Shown here in pieces: positions 17,429-26,753 of a DNA stretch of 64,000 nucleotides. The DNA is from Phormidium tenue FACHB-886. GTDB lineage: Bacteria; Cyanobacteriota; Cyanobacteriia; Elainellales; Elainellaceae. Position 1 is the stretch's first letter. Every line of letters begins with the position of its first letter. The notes below the pieces were generated by a model, which saw nothing but the letters and a program-made list of their open reading frames with translations, made no database searches and was not told where the DNA came from. The stretch is from contig NZ_JACXWX010000006.1 of NCBI RefSeq assembly GCF_014764505.1, forward strand, positions 186,001-250,000. Direction: 5' to 3'. The position numbers and the translations under genes were made by a program.

Positions 17429-18298
17429 ATGGCTTCCTCTTCATTTCGGCGATCGTTTGCTGCCGATCCAACCCTGAGCGCGCAGCTTTTTCCTTTGCTT
17501 GAGGCTGTCTTCGGCATCGACGAAACAATATCGGCAGCAAAGGCGATTGGTGCATCGTGGGAAGCGGCTTCAACGCCGTTTATTCGATTTGCAGACGAAC
17601 GAGCGGTGACGCACGTGGGTGTATTGGAACTCCCGTTGTGGTTGATGGGAGCGCCAGTTACAGTCGGTGGAATTCACGCCGTTTGCACCCATCCCCACTA
17701 CCGCCGACGCGGCTATTACCGGGAAGTGATGGCAGAAGTGATGGATTATTGTGGCGATCGCTATGACACGTTAATCCTAACGACAGCACAGCCAGAACTC
17801 TATGAGCCGTTTGGGTTTCGCCAAGTCACTGAACATCGTTTTACAGTCCGCTGTTCTACGATCAGTGAAGCAAATAAACTCCGCCTGCTCAATTTCTCGC
17901 AGCCTGAAGATGTTCAGCTGCTCCACCAGCATCTAGAAGATCGTCAACCTGTTTCACGAATTCTAGGGGTGATTCGGGAGAGGAGCGTATTTTGTTTTAA
18001 CGAGATTAATCAACCACTTTACTATGCGAAAGATTTAGATCTAATTGTGGTAATGCAGATTGAAGAAACAAAGCTAAAACTATTTGATTTAGTAGGCACT
18101 CAAATCTGCGAACTCGATCAGCTGCTTGCGGCAATTCCGCAGCGAATTGAACAGGTTGAAATTTACTTCAGTCCAGATCGGCTCAACGTTGCGGCAGCAG
18201 CCACCCCACACGTTCTAGGTGGAGCGGGGCTGATGGTGCGGGGAAATTTTGCGGCTGAGGGCGAGCAGTTTATGCTACCCCACTCAGCCCGATGTTGA
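17429..18298 (+). CDS. GNAT family N-acetyltransferase
   Basis: About 289 residues. The N-terminal half is a GNAT domain: VGGIHAVCTHPHYRRRGYYREVM is the acetyl-CoA-binding motif A (R/Q-x-x-G-x-G/A variant RRRGYY), and YEPFGFRQV is the typical motif B. The C-terminal half (residues 150-289) is less familiar, resembling the two-lobed Eis-like acetyltransferases. The substrate is unknown. A GTG at 17405 would add eight residues. A purine-rich stretch (AGGAGGGAGG, about 17376-17385) lies too far upstream to decide the start. Confidence 0.78.
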   Translation: MASSSFRRSFAADPTLSAQLFPLLEAVFGIDETISAAKAIGASWEAASTPFIRFADERAVTHVGVLELPLWLMGAPVTVGGIHAVCTHPHYRRRGYYREVMAEVMDYCGDRYDTLILTTAQPELYEPFGFRQVTEHRFTVRCSTISEANKLRLLNFSQPEDVQLLHQHLEDRQPVSRILGVIRERSVFCFNEINQPLYYAKDLDLIVVMQIEETKLKLFDLVGTQICELDQLLAAIPQRIEQVEIYFSPDRLNVAAAATPHVLGGAGLMVRGNFAAEGEQFMLPHSARC

Positions 18299-18308
18299 TG
18301 CAATACTC

Positions 18309-19997
18309 TTAACCCATATCCTTCTTACCCATCAGCAGGTAGGCTTTCATCTCGCCACGCCCTTTCAATGAAATGACCCCCCGCTCTTCCAGCCAGTAGC
18401 GATCTTGAATCTGCTGATAGGTCGTTTCAGTAACTTGAATACTTCCTGCTAGCCCGTGCGTTTGCATCCGGCTGGCAACATTCACCGTATCACCCCAGAG
18501 GTCGTAAGAGAATTTTTTAGTGCCGATTACACCTGCCACTACTGCTCCTGTATTAATACCAATAGATAGCTTTAGGGAATCGCCTTGTGGCGTTTTGAAT
18601 TGCTGAATCACTTCCTGCATCTCCAACGCCATGTTGGCAACCGCTGTGGCATGATCAGGGCGGGAAATTGGCACACCGCCGACAACCAAGTAAGCATCTC
18701 CGATCGTTTTAATCTTCTCTAAGCCGTATTTTTCCGTCAGGCGGTCGAAGGCAGAGAAAATCCTGTTTAGTAATGAAACTAGCTTGTCGGGTGGCATCTG
18801 GCTGGCTAGCAGTGCGAAATTCGCCAGATCGGCAAACAGAATCGTTGCTTCCGCAAAACTATCGGCAATAATTGGATCTCCTAGCTTTAAGCGGGCTGCC
18901 ACAGGTTCTGGTAACACATTAAGCAATAATTCCTCCGTTTGGCCTTGCTGATAGCGCAATGCCTCATCAATCGTTCTGCGCTCGGTGCTGTCGTGCAAAA
19001 AGACCGACAGCCCCTCATAGGACGGAAATGTTCGAATTTCGATCCAGCGTCCTAGCGAATTGGAAAATTGCTCAAAGCTGATGCTAATCTGCCGATCAAC
19101 TGCGGTGTGATATTCCTGTTCAAATCGCGGACCCAGAACTTCATCCAGTGTTTCCCAGATCACCCTACCCAGCAGGGTTTCTGCTGATTGCTGCAAAATT
19201 TGAGTGGCTTTGGGATTGACGAACGTGCAGCGCCCCTGTCGATCGAGTGCAAAAAAACCATCGCTGATTCCTTCTAATAAATCGACCACTTGCTGATCAG
19301 AAGATCGCAGTTTGGCTTCTGTTTGCTGATAGCGAAGAATCTGCCGTTCTAGCTTGGTAGCGGTGAGCCTGAGTTCCATTTGAGCGATCGCTTGTCGGCT
19401 GAGCGCCCGCAAAGCTTGTTGCTGCTCTAGTGTGAGCTGGCGAGGTGTTTGGTCAAGTACACAAAGGGTGCCTAAAGGGTAGCCATCGGGTGTCACCAGT
19501 GGTGCACCTGCATAGAATCGGATGTTTGGCTGAGCCGTGACGAGCGGATTTGTGGCGAATCGCTCATCTTGTAGCGCATCGGGCACGATCATTAGATCGC
19601 TGGGATTCTGGATGGCATGGCTGCAGAAGGACAGCTCTCGGGGAACTTCGCGCACCGCCAAGCCTACCGTTGACTTGAACCACTGACGGCTGGCATCGGT
19701 GAGGCTGAGCAGAGACATGGGGCTACCGCAAATATAAGCAGCTAGCGCGGTCAGGTCATCAAATTCACCTTCGGGAGCAGTATCGAGGAGGTTGTACTGC
19801 TGCAGGACTCTCAGCCGATCGGCTTCGGTATGGGTTAGGTGGGAGCGGTTGAGCTGAACTGCGGCGTTAGGAGGTGCGATTGGCTTCGATCGGTGTTGCT
19901 GTCGACGCTCAGCAGCTTGATGATGCGAGTGAACGAATTGAGCAAGCCGTTTCACTCGCCCCATCACTCCCTGGATAACAGGATGTTGATCGTGCAT
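18309..19997 (-). CDS. GAF-PAS class III adenylate cyclase
   Basis: A 562-residue soluble signalling enzyme. Order: basic N-terminus; GAF domain (about 65-215, RLRVLQQYNLLDTAPEGEFD and CSHAIQ, of the type found in GAF-GGDEF proteins); PAS domain (about 235-345, DGFFALDRQGRCTFVNPKAT); class III cyclase (about 375-555). The cyclase has the metal Asp in TILFADLANF, the substrate Lys in EKIKTIGDAYLVVGG and Asp in LWGDTVNVASRM. That Lys/Asp pair favours ATP over GTP, so the product should be cAMP. The ligands of the GAF and PAS domains are unknown. Confidence 0.92.
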   Translation of the reverse strand: MHDQHPVIQGVMGRVKRLAQFVHSHHQAAERRQQHRSKPIAPPNAAVQLNRSHLTHTEADRLRVLQQYNLLDTAPEGEFDDLTALAAYICGSPMSLLSLTDASRQWFKSTVGLAVREVPRELSFCSHAIQNPSDLMIVPDALQDERFATNPLVTAQPNIRFYAGAPLVTPDGYPLGTLCVLDQTPRQLTLEQQQALRALSRQAIAQMELRLTATKLERQILRYQQTEAKLRSSDQQVVDLLEGISDGFFALDRQGRCTFVNPKATQILQQSAETLLGRVIWETLDEVLGPRFEQEYHTAVDRQISISFEQFSNSLGRWIEIRTFPSYEGLSVFLHDSTERRTIDEALRYQQGQTEELLLNVLPEPVAARLKLGDPIIADSFAEATILFADLANFALLASQMPPDKLVSLLNRIFSAFDRLTEKYGLEKIKTIGDAYLVVGGVPISRPDHATAVANMALEMQEVIQQFKTPQGDSLKLSIGINTGAVVAGVIGTKKFSYDLWGDTVNVASRMQTHGLAGSIQVTETTYQQIQDRYWLEERGVISLKGRGEMKAYLLMGKKDMG

Positions 19998-20145
19998 CTG
20001 TGGCTCATCGGAGGGGTAGAACTACAGCACCGCTACAGAGCTTGCATTGATTCAGCCTGCATTGATCTAGGTGGCTAGTGCTATTTCTTCTAGAGTGCCC
20101 ATCTATTGGACGACATTACCTAATATTTCGATCGTCTGTTTGGGT

Positions 20146-23100
20146 TCAAAATCTTGTTTCAAACTCTAGCACCGCACGGCTTTCTCCTTCCAGATTGGTA
20201 GAGCCGCGCAGCAGTAGTTCTTCGTTGATGCGGTAGCGAACACTGAATCGGGTCGGCTCGTCAGCAGTGAGAATCTGCAGCACGGAGACAGAGAGAGTAT
20301 TGGTAACATCTGCACCGAGTTCTGCTGCTAGCCCCAAAGTAGATGATCGGGCGTTATCTGAGGAAATGGGTGTAGTAAAGAGGCGAAAATCAGTTAGCCC
20401 AGTCGCGTCGCTAATCAGATTTTGCAATTGCGTTAGCAGCGTGGAGCCAGCAACGCTGGCAAGGGCAAGGGTAGGGTTGTCAGTGGCTTGCCCAATGCCG
20501 TTGATAAAGTTACCGCCGATCAGCGCTACGATTTCAGTTTCGGTACGGCTAGGGCTACTAGTTAGCTCCAGGTTGTTAGAGATTTGGCTGGCGGGTCCTG
20601 TAACGCTGGCTTGAACGCGAATCGTTTGGATCGCGCCAAATTCGGTTGAAGGAGATGCAGTAGTGTCTGCCAGCTCGGCAACGCCAAACTGAGAGGAGGT
20701 GTTTGCTACAGGCGCTCTCACGACTTCGGGAACTGAGGTGAGGAGCCGGACATCCACAAAGGGATCGAGCCCTCGGGTGGGTGAGAATTCAGCGCGGTTG
20801 TCGTAATCACGCACCAGATTAAACTGGGTGGCAAATAGGTTGACTTGTCCGCGTCTGAGGAAAACTGTGCCGCTCAAGCTTAGATCGTCCAGGGTTTCAT
20901 TGACGAGTAGATCGCCATCAGCAACAAAATCAAGAATTGGATCATTGGTAATTCGGACGTTTTTGCCCAACCGAATTCGCAGGTTATCAAATCGGGGTGG
21001 ATTGACAAAACCAGGAGTGGCTGGAGCGCTGGCCGTTGCAACCGGAACGCTCTCTTCTTGGTTGGGGATAATGACCCGTCCATTGCTCAGCCGAATTTCA
21101 CCACCAACCAGCGGCGTTAGGGCGCTTCCTGTTAGCAGTACCGTGCCGTTTACATCGCCTTCATAGCGATTCTCTAGCTCAATTGCAATATTATCCAGTG
21201 AGACAGTCAGCGGAGTAGCAGCATCAGGGTCATTTTCAAAGAGCGGCGTTAGAATCGGCAAGACTCCTTGAGCCAGCACTTGACCGTTGCTAAACTGTCC
21301 CTGAACTGATTGCACCTGGATTCGATCGTTATTAAATAAAATTTCTCCGTTTACGTTTGTAATATTTTCTGGTAGTGCTTGCGCTGAAAATATAGCATTG
21401 GTAAATCTAGCGTTCCCAGAAGCATTCAACTGTAGGGGCGATTGCAATTCCGGATCTAGCGTTCCTCGCACTTGCAGATTGACTTCTCCCTCGCCGCCTT
21501 GCCAACCCACCTGATCGGTGAACAAGCTTACCAAGGCAATGCCGTTGTTGCGGATATTGACATCCAACGATAGCTCGTTGCTATCTGGCGCAACCGACAT
21601 GAACGGAAACGCATAGGGAATGCTGCCATTGAGCTGAAAGGTATTTACCTCATCGCCGATAACTCTGCCGTCAAAATCTAGGCGGGCGTTGCTGTAGCCG
21701 AACAGACTGCGGATCGGCGGTGCGTTTTGGTTGTTGATGGTGGCATCTACTAGCGTCAGTTCGCCCAGCACTTGGGGATTGCCAACGCCGCCGGATAGGG
21801 TGGCATTCGCATTGAGAACACCGCTTTGGATATCGATCGGCAGGTTAAACAGATCGCGCAGCGCCTCTACTGGGATATTTGCGGCGCGGAGCTGCCCCGA
21901 CTGATTCTCGCCGCCCAACTGCCCTGAGAAAGTAAGCAAAGACTGGTCAGACTCCAAGCGAATGGGCAGCAGCGTCAAAACGCCATTCTCGAAGTTGCCT
22001 GATGCCACAACTTGATCCACTTCGTAATCGCCCCAAATCCAATCTTGTCCGTTTAGATCGAATCCGACCGCAACTCCGCTTTGGCTGGAATAACCTAGAT
22101 TAATGTCCCCTGTGAACGGTCCTTGCAGCTCCGACAAATCGGGCAGGAAAGTAGACTGTTCTCGTTGAGCGATCGCCTGATTTCGCAGGGCAATGATCTC
22201 TGAATAGCGCCGCAGCTGATTTAGCAGACTCAGGTTTGTTGTGCTGACGGGGGCAGGCACGACATCAATCGCTGTTCCAAACGTGGGCGCACCCAGCCCT
22301 CTGCCAAAATCACTAAGCTCAAAGACCTGCAGAGCTGTCAGGATATCTTCGACTCTGCCTTGCTCGGCTGTGATTTTGCCTTGGAACTGCTGATCCGCAC
22401 TGGGGCTATAGCTGCCGCTGAGCAAATAGCGGCTATTGCGCTGGCGCAATTCGCCTTGCTCCAAAACGCCAATGCCATCGATGTAGCGAAATCTGCCTGT
22501 AAACGAATCGGCCTTGATGTAGCCCAAGGCAGGATTGGCGATCGCCACTTCGCCCACCACGTCTGGATTGGCTAGATCTGCAATGTTGAGGTTAAAGTTG
22601 CCGTTAACTCTGCCCGTGACCTGTCCCAGCCCATAAGCGGCGGCAGGCTGCAGGTTGAGAATGGCGATCGGGAAGTTTTGCAGCTCTGCGGTGAGCCGGT
22701 CGCCATTTCCTCTGCCCCTGGCGATCGCCTCACCCTGCTGCACATAAAACGACACCGGACGGTTACGGCTATCAAGCTGCAGGGCAACTCGATCTTGAGT
22801 GCCAGAGACATCGAGATTGAGCGAGCGATTTGTGACATAGCGGAAGTCGCCGTTCAGCCTGGGCTCGAAGGCAGTTTGATTCACCGTTAGTCCGTTGACT
22901 CCAAGCCGACCCGCCACAACGGGCGCTTCAGGAACGCCCGAAACACGCCCGCTAAAATCGGTTGTGCCTGCTAGCTGAACTTGCTGGGGGATGGGAATCG
23001 GCAACTCAGCGATGTTGTAGCCGCGCAGATTCACGTTCAAATCTAGATTGGTGATAGCTGGCGTTCCCTCTAGCTGGGCAAAGACAAAACCGTTGGCATC

Positions 23101-25032
23101 AAAACCAGGAGCAGTTGCCTGCTGAATTTGGAGCCGATCACCCAGCCAGCGCACCGAGGCATTGAGCGGCTGCGTAATTAACGAGATCCCCTCCGAGAGG
23201 CGCACCTGCCCTTGCGCTTGAATCGCTGCCAAACTGAAATTGTCTAAACTGCCGCCCAGATTAAAGTTGCCGCTTAGCAAGCCGCGCAGGTCTGGATTAA
23301 ACTGGTTCAGCCGAATTCCAGAGGTGTTGACGGTTGCCTGCCAGCGGTTTTGGCTGACTTCACCTTGCCCCCGCACCAGCCCACCCGCCACCAGCAGCAG
23401 CGTATCGCGGAACCGGATGTTGCCATCTGCGATCGCCACCGTACCTCGCCCCGGATAGGTTGCCTGCGGAGCCTGCCACCGCACAAGCGTCTGAACATTA
23501 TCAAAGTTGCCAAACACCTGAGCATCGGCGCTGACCGTCCCAACCGTAAAGTTATCCAGGTTGGCACCATAAGTGCGGGCAATTGCATCTCCAGACAAGC
23601 CTTGTGCACGAACATCAAACACCAAGCCGCTGCGATCGCCAAATGTTACTTCGCCTCTACCGCTCAAAAGCCCGCCTTGAGCTGGCACCGCCCGAAAGTT
23701 GCTGAACTGCACTGCCTGGTTTGTGGCAGTGAACTGCGATCGAGCTGAGCTAAACGCGACCCGATCGACCTGCACCGCCTGTGTATTTTCAATTATGCCG
23801 GTGACTACAGGACGATCGTTGCTGCCTCTGACCCGCGCTTGAGCACGGAAACTACCGGAGAGGTCGATCGGCAGGGTAGCTGGATCGACTTCAGCCGTTG
23901 CTAAAAGATCTTCAACGCTAGCCGGTAAGACTCGCACGGTCAGGTCATAGCCGGTTTGGGTGTTCAAACTGCCGCCCGCCTGCGCGTTCAACTCGCCATA
24001 GCGACCCCGTAGCCCCTGAAAGCCGATCTGCTGCCCCTGAAAGCGCAAGCTGCCATAGAGATTTGTGATCGGCTTGGGAACGTTCTCGTTGGTTGCTGTC
24101 ACGTTTTGCAGCTGCACCGAGCCATTAAACGCCAGAGGCTCATTGTTGGGCGGCAACTCAACCTTGAGATCAGCATCCAACAAGCCTGCTCTTAGCTGCA
24201 ATGGCAATGGGACCACCAGGTTCACATCTGCCGCCAGCAGGTCACTGCCTTGGACATTAAGCGTGGTGCGAGTTTGGTCTTGAATGCGCTGATCGGTCGT
24301 GCCGCTCACCCCGAAGCTTCCGCCCGTCTCTGGTTTTGCTACCACCTCATAGCCGATCAGCTTGTTGTCTTCGCGGAAGGTGGCGCTGCCGTTGACCTCC
24401 TGCATGACAATAATGGGCTGGATACGGCGCCCGCCTGTGGGCGAGGTGGGCGACGGCGGGGTAGGTTCACCTTCTTCTGCAACGACTTCTGAGTCTTCTA
24501 CATTGCCGTACGGAGCCAGCCGCAGCGTCCCGTTCCGCGATCGCAGCGTATCCATTTCAATCTTGATTAGTTCATCCTGCTGGTCTTGCTCTTTGATTTG
24601 AGTGGTGATCCATTGCCCTTCTGCGTCCTGGTCGATGTATGCCACCGGGTTTACCAGCGTCACCTCTAGACTCAACGTGCGATCCCACAGCACTTCTAGC
24701 GGATTGAAATCGACCTCGATCGCCTCTACCTGAATCTCATCAGCGTCGGTTGCCGTTTTAGGCATTGCCGATGCCCCAAAGCGCAGCCCCGTTAGCGAAA
24801 CCTGCTCCAATTCCCCAATATTCACAGGACGATTAAACAGGTCGCTGACCTGCCTTGATACCAGCGGTGCCAAATCATTCTGCACGAACCGCCAGGTCCA
24901 CCAGCCGCCTACCGCTGCGCCCACCAGCAGCACACCGCCTACTGCTGACCCCGCCCATAGCCAACGACGCCTGCGTCTGCGCGGTTCAGGCTGATTCTCT
25001 GGTTGATTCTCCGAATTTGGATTCGTCATCAC
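20146..25032 (-). CDS. tamB: TamB/DUF490-type translocation and assembly protein
   Basis: A 1628-residue protein. After a charged N-terminus (PEPRRRRRRW) there is a single membrane anchor (about residues 25-47). A very long run of beta-rich, Asn/Gly/Gln-rich AsmA-like segments follows, and the C-terminal TamB domain occupies about 1150-1628, ending in the beta-barrel-like motif LRGSTNLEGESRAVLEFETRF. TamB-like proteins span the periplasm from the inner membrane to Omp85 partners and carry phospholipids or help insert outer-membrane proteins; no Omp85/TamA gene is adjacent. Length and ends are intact. Confidence 0.93.
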   Translation of the reverse strand: MMTNPNSENQPENQPEPRRRRRRWLWAGSAVGGVLLVGAAVGGWWTWRFVQNDLAPLVSRQVSDLFNRPVNIGELEQVSLTGLRFGASAMPKTATDADEIQVEAIEVDFNPLEVLWDRTLSLEVTLVNPVAYIDQDAEGQWITTQIKEQDQQDELIKIEMDTLRSRNGTLRLAPYGNVEDSEVVAEEGEPTPPSPTSPTGGRRIQPIIVMQEVNGSATFREDNKLIGYEVVAKPETGGSFGVSGTTDQRIQDQTRTTLNVQGSDLLAADVNLVVPLPLQLRAGLLDADLKVELPPNNEPLAFNGSVQLQNVTATNENVPKPITNLYGSLRFQGQQIGFQGLRGRYGELNAQAGGSLNTQTGYDLTVRVLPASVEDLLATAEVDPATLPIDLSGSFRAQARVRGSNDRPVVTGIIENTQAVQVDRVAFSSARSQFTATNQAVQFSNFRAVPAQGGLLSGRGEVTFGDRSGLVFDVRAQGLSGDAIARTYGANLDNFTVGTVSADAQVFGNFDNVQTLVRWQAPQATYPGRGTVAIADGNIRFRDTLLLVAGGLVRGQGEVSQNRWQATVNTSGIRLNQFNPDLRGLLSGNFNLGGSLDNFSLAAIQAQGQVRLSEGISLITQPLNASVRWLGDRLQIQQATAPGFDANGFVFAQLEGTPAITNLDLNVNLRGYNIAELPIPIPQQVQLAGTTDFSGRVSGVPEAPVVAGRLGVNGLTVNQTAFEPRLNGDFRYVTNRSLNLDVSGTQDRVALQLDSRNRPVSFYVQQGEAIARGRGNGDRLTAELQNFPIAILNLQPAAAYGLGQVTGRVNGNFNLNIADLANPDVVGEVAIANPALGYIKADSFTGRFRYIDGIGVLEQGELRQRNSRYLLSGSYSPSADQQFQGKITAEQGRVEDILTALQVFELSDFGRGLGAPTFGTAIDVVPAPVSTTNLSLLNQLRRYSEIIALRNQAIAQREQSTFLPDLSELQGPFTGDINLGYSSQSGVAVGFDLNGQDWIWGDYEVDQVVASGNFENGVLTLLPIRLESDQSLLTFSGQLGGENQSGQLRAANIPVEALRDLFNLPIDIQSGVLNANATLSGGVGNPQVLGELTLVDATINNQNAPPIRSLFGYSNARLDFDGRVIGDEVNTFQLNGSIPYAFPFMSVAPDSNELSLDVNIRNNGIALVSLFTDQVGWQGGEGEVNLQVRGTLDPELQSPLQLNASGNARFTNAIFSAQALPENITNVNGEILFNNDRIQVQSVQGQFSNGQVLAQGVLPILTPLFENDPDAATPLTVSLDNIAIELENRYEGDVNGTVLLTGSALTPLVGGEIRLSNGRVIIPNQEESVPVATASAPATPGFVNPPRFDNLRIRLGKNVRITNDPILDFVADGDLLVNETLDDLSLSGTVFLRRGQVNLFATQFNLVRDYDNRAEFSPTRGLDPFVDVRLLTSVPEVVRAPVANTSSQFGVAELADTTASPSTEFGAIQTIRVQASVTGPASQISNNLELTSSPSRTETEIVALIGGNFINGIGQATDNPTLALASVAGSTLLTQLQNLISDATGLTDFRLFTTPISSDNARSSTLGLAAELGADVTNTLSVSVLQILTADEPTRFSVRYRINEELLLRGSTNLEGESRAVLEFETRF

Positions 25033-25082
25033 TCACACCCCACCCGACAAACCACCGATCGCTAGCTCGTGTTACCCGCTCA

Positions 25083-25102
25083 ATTGTGTTGAACAACACA
25101 AT
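25083..25102. promoter_or_regulatory. candidate operator dyad between tamB and the DUF3110 gene
   Basis: ATTGTGTTGAACAACACAAT is a dyad with 9-base arms around a central AA. It lies about 50 bases upstream of the tamB start and 245 bases upstream of the DUF3110 start, suggesting a binding site for a dimeric regulator. The rest of the 313-base spacer (25033-25345) shows nothing else. Confidence 0.4.
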
Positions 25103-25345
25103 AAATTTCTAAAATGCCTGTTCGGTATGACGCAGAGCCTCCCTAATAAGATTCCAGCTCCAAACATCCCTACAGAATACTACTGCAATAACAGGAGCTA
25201 TCCACTCCTAAAGGTAGAGGGAAGTGGTGACGAAAAAGACTTCTTTGAGCTAAGCAGCGCCAATTGCTGCCTTTCCTTGTCTAATCTGCAGTTGTGTTTC
25301 CTCGCTTCCAGTACGATATACAAAGCCGTCATTTTCTCTCCTCCC

Positions 25346-25726
25346 ATGCAAGTGTATGTTTTGCTCTTTAACGCCCGCACTGAGAATGAGGGAATTCACA
25401 CGCTAAAGGTTGGCGATCAGAATGTCGTCTTGATGTTTGAATCTGAAGACGACGCGACTCGCTATGGGGTAATGCTGGAAGCGCAGGATTTCGCTAGCCC
25501 TGCTGTAGAAGGATTTGATTCAGAAGAGATCGAAGCCTTCTGCACAGAGGCAGGCTATGAGTGCAGGCTAGTCCCTGAAGGAATGCTTGCCGTTCCACCT
25601 GAAACTAATGTAGAGCAGCCGGATTGGAACCCGGAGGGAGAACCCAGTGAAGCCGACCCATCCCCTTCGGGCTTTTCCAACACCGAGCTAGACCAAATCC
25701 GCAAACGCCTAGAAGGACTGCTGTAA
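25346..25726 (+). CDS. DUF3110 domain protein
   Basis: A 126-residue protein starting MQVYVLLFNARTENEGIHTL. DUF3110 (residues 1-85) is a small domain found in cyanobacteria and plant plastids; the tail is acidic and Pro-rich. Function is unknown. A longer frame begins at 25127, but its extra 73 residues look unlike a protein of this family, so the internal ATG is used. The stop is five bases before the murQ start, indicating cotranscription. Confidence 0.85.
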   Translation: MQVYVLLFNARTENEGIHTLKVGDQNVVLMFESEDDATRYGVMLEAQDFASPAVEGFDSEEIEAFCTEAGYECRLVPEGMLAVPPETNVEQPDWNPEGEPSEADPSPSGFSNTELDQIRKRLEGLL

Positions 25727-25731
25727 CTCTT

Positions 25732-26661
25732 ATGAAAAACCTGGTTGAACGAGGGCATTTACTCACCGAGCAAGAAAATCCCAACAGCCGTACGCTTGAT
25801 CAAATGACCGCACTGGAGATCGTTGATCTCTTCAACCAGGAAGATGCCAAAACGATTGCCGCCATCGCCCAGTCCAGAGAAGCCTTGGCTGAAGCAATCG
25901 ATCGCACTGCGACCGCGCTCCGTCAGGGGGGGCGGCTCTTCTATATTGGGGCAGGTACCAGCGGCAGATTGGGCGTTTTGGATGCGGCAGAATGCCCGCC
26001 CACCTTTTGTACGCCCCCAGAGTTGGTTCAGGGCATTATTGCAGGCGGCGCAGGCGCACTGGTGCGCAGCTCGGAGGATCTAGAAGATCGAGCTGAAGAT
26101 GGTGTCCAAGCGATCGCCCACCGCCACATCACTCATTTGGATGTGGTGGTGGGTATTACGGCAGGTGGGACTACGCCCTATGTCCACGGGGCGCTGCACG
26201 CAGCACGGCAGCGGGGTGCCACCACCGTTCTGATCGCCTGTGTGCCCACTGAGCAAGTCAGCCTGGAAGTAGTTGATATCGATATCCGTCTGCTGGTGGG
26301 CGCAGAAGTGCTGGCTGGCTCCACACGCCTTAAAGCAGGCACAGTTACTAAGCTGGCGCTCAATATCCTCTCAACGGGTGTCATGGTGAAACTGGGCAAA
26401 GTGTACGGTAACCGCATGGTGGATGTGGCAGTAACCAACAGCAAGCTGCACGATCGTGCCCTGCGTATCCTGCAAGACCTGACTAATTTAGACCGGGAAG
26501 CCGCTGCCCGTCTGCTAGAGCAGAGCGATCGCCAAGTCAAACTGGCGCTGCTGCTGCACTGGTCAGGACTCGATCGCGAAGCAGGCAAGCAGCTTTTGGC
26601 TGCACATCAGGGCAATTTGCGACAGGCAGTACTGAGCGCCAATGCTAATCAAATCAGTTGA
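25732..26661 (+). CDS. murQ: N-acetylmuramic acid 6-phosphate etherase
   Basis: A 309-residue SIS-domain enzyme that cleaves the lactyl ether of MurNAc-6-phosphate to GlcNAc-6-phosphate in cell-wall recycling. Motifs: FYIGAGTSGRLGVLDAAECPPTF (sugar-phosphate binding), SSEDLEDR with the probable catalytic Glu, and GITAGGTTPYV. The C-terminal UBA-like region (DREAAARLLEQSDRQVKLAL) is present. Full length. No MurNAc kinase (AnmK) or transporter is linked in this window. Confidence 0.95.
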   Translation: MKNLVERGHLLTEQENPNSRTLDQMTALEIVDLFNQEDAKTIAAIAQSREALAEAIDRTATALRQGGRLFYIGAGTSGRLGVLDAAECPPTFCTPPELVQGIIAGGAGALVRSSEDLEDRAEDGVQAIAHRHITHLDVVVGITAGGTTPYVHGALHAARQRGATTVLIACVPTEQVSLEVVDIDIRLLVGAEVLAGSTRLKAGTVTKLALNILSTGVMVKLGKVYGNRMVDVAVTNSKLHDRALRILQDLTNLDREAAARLLEQSDRQVKLALLLHWSGLDREAGKQLLAAHQGNLRQAVLSANANQIS

Positions 26662-26753
26662 CGTTATAAAGAACTGCTGACAAATCAAGTGAGAGACCTT
26701 TGAACTCTCTTGTTATTCTTTAAAATCATCGCAAAAGGTACGAAAAGCGTCAG

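Noticed and set aside
25127-25345. N-terminal extension of the DUF3110 protein
   Set aside because: The family starts at MQVYVLLFNAR; the extra 73 residues are Cys/Leu/Ser-rich and unlike a protein domain.
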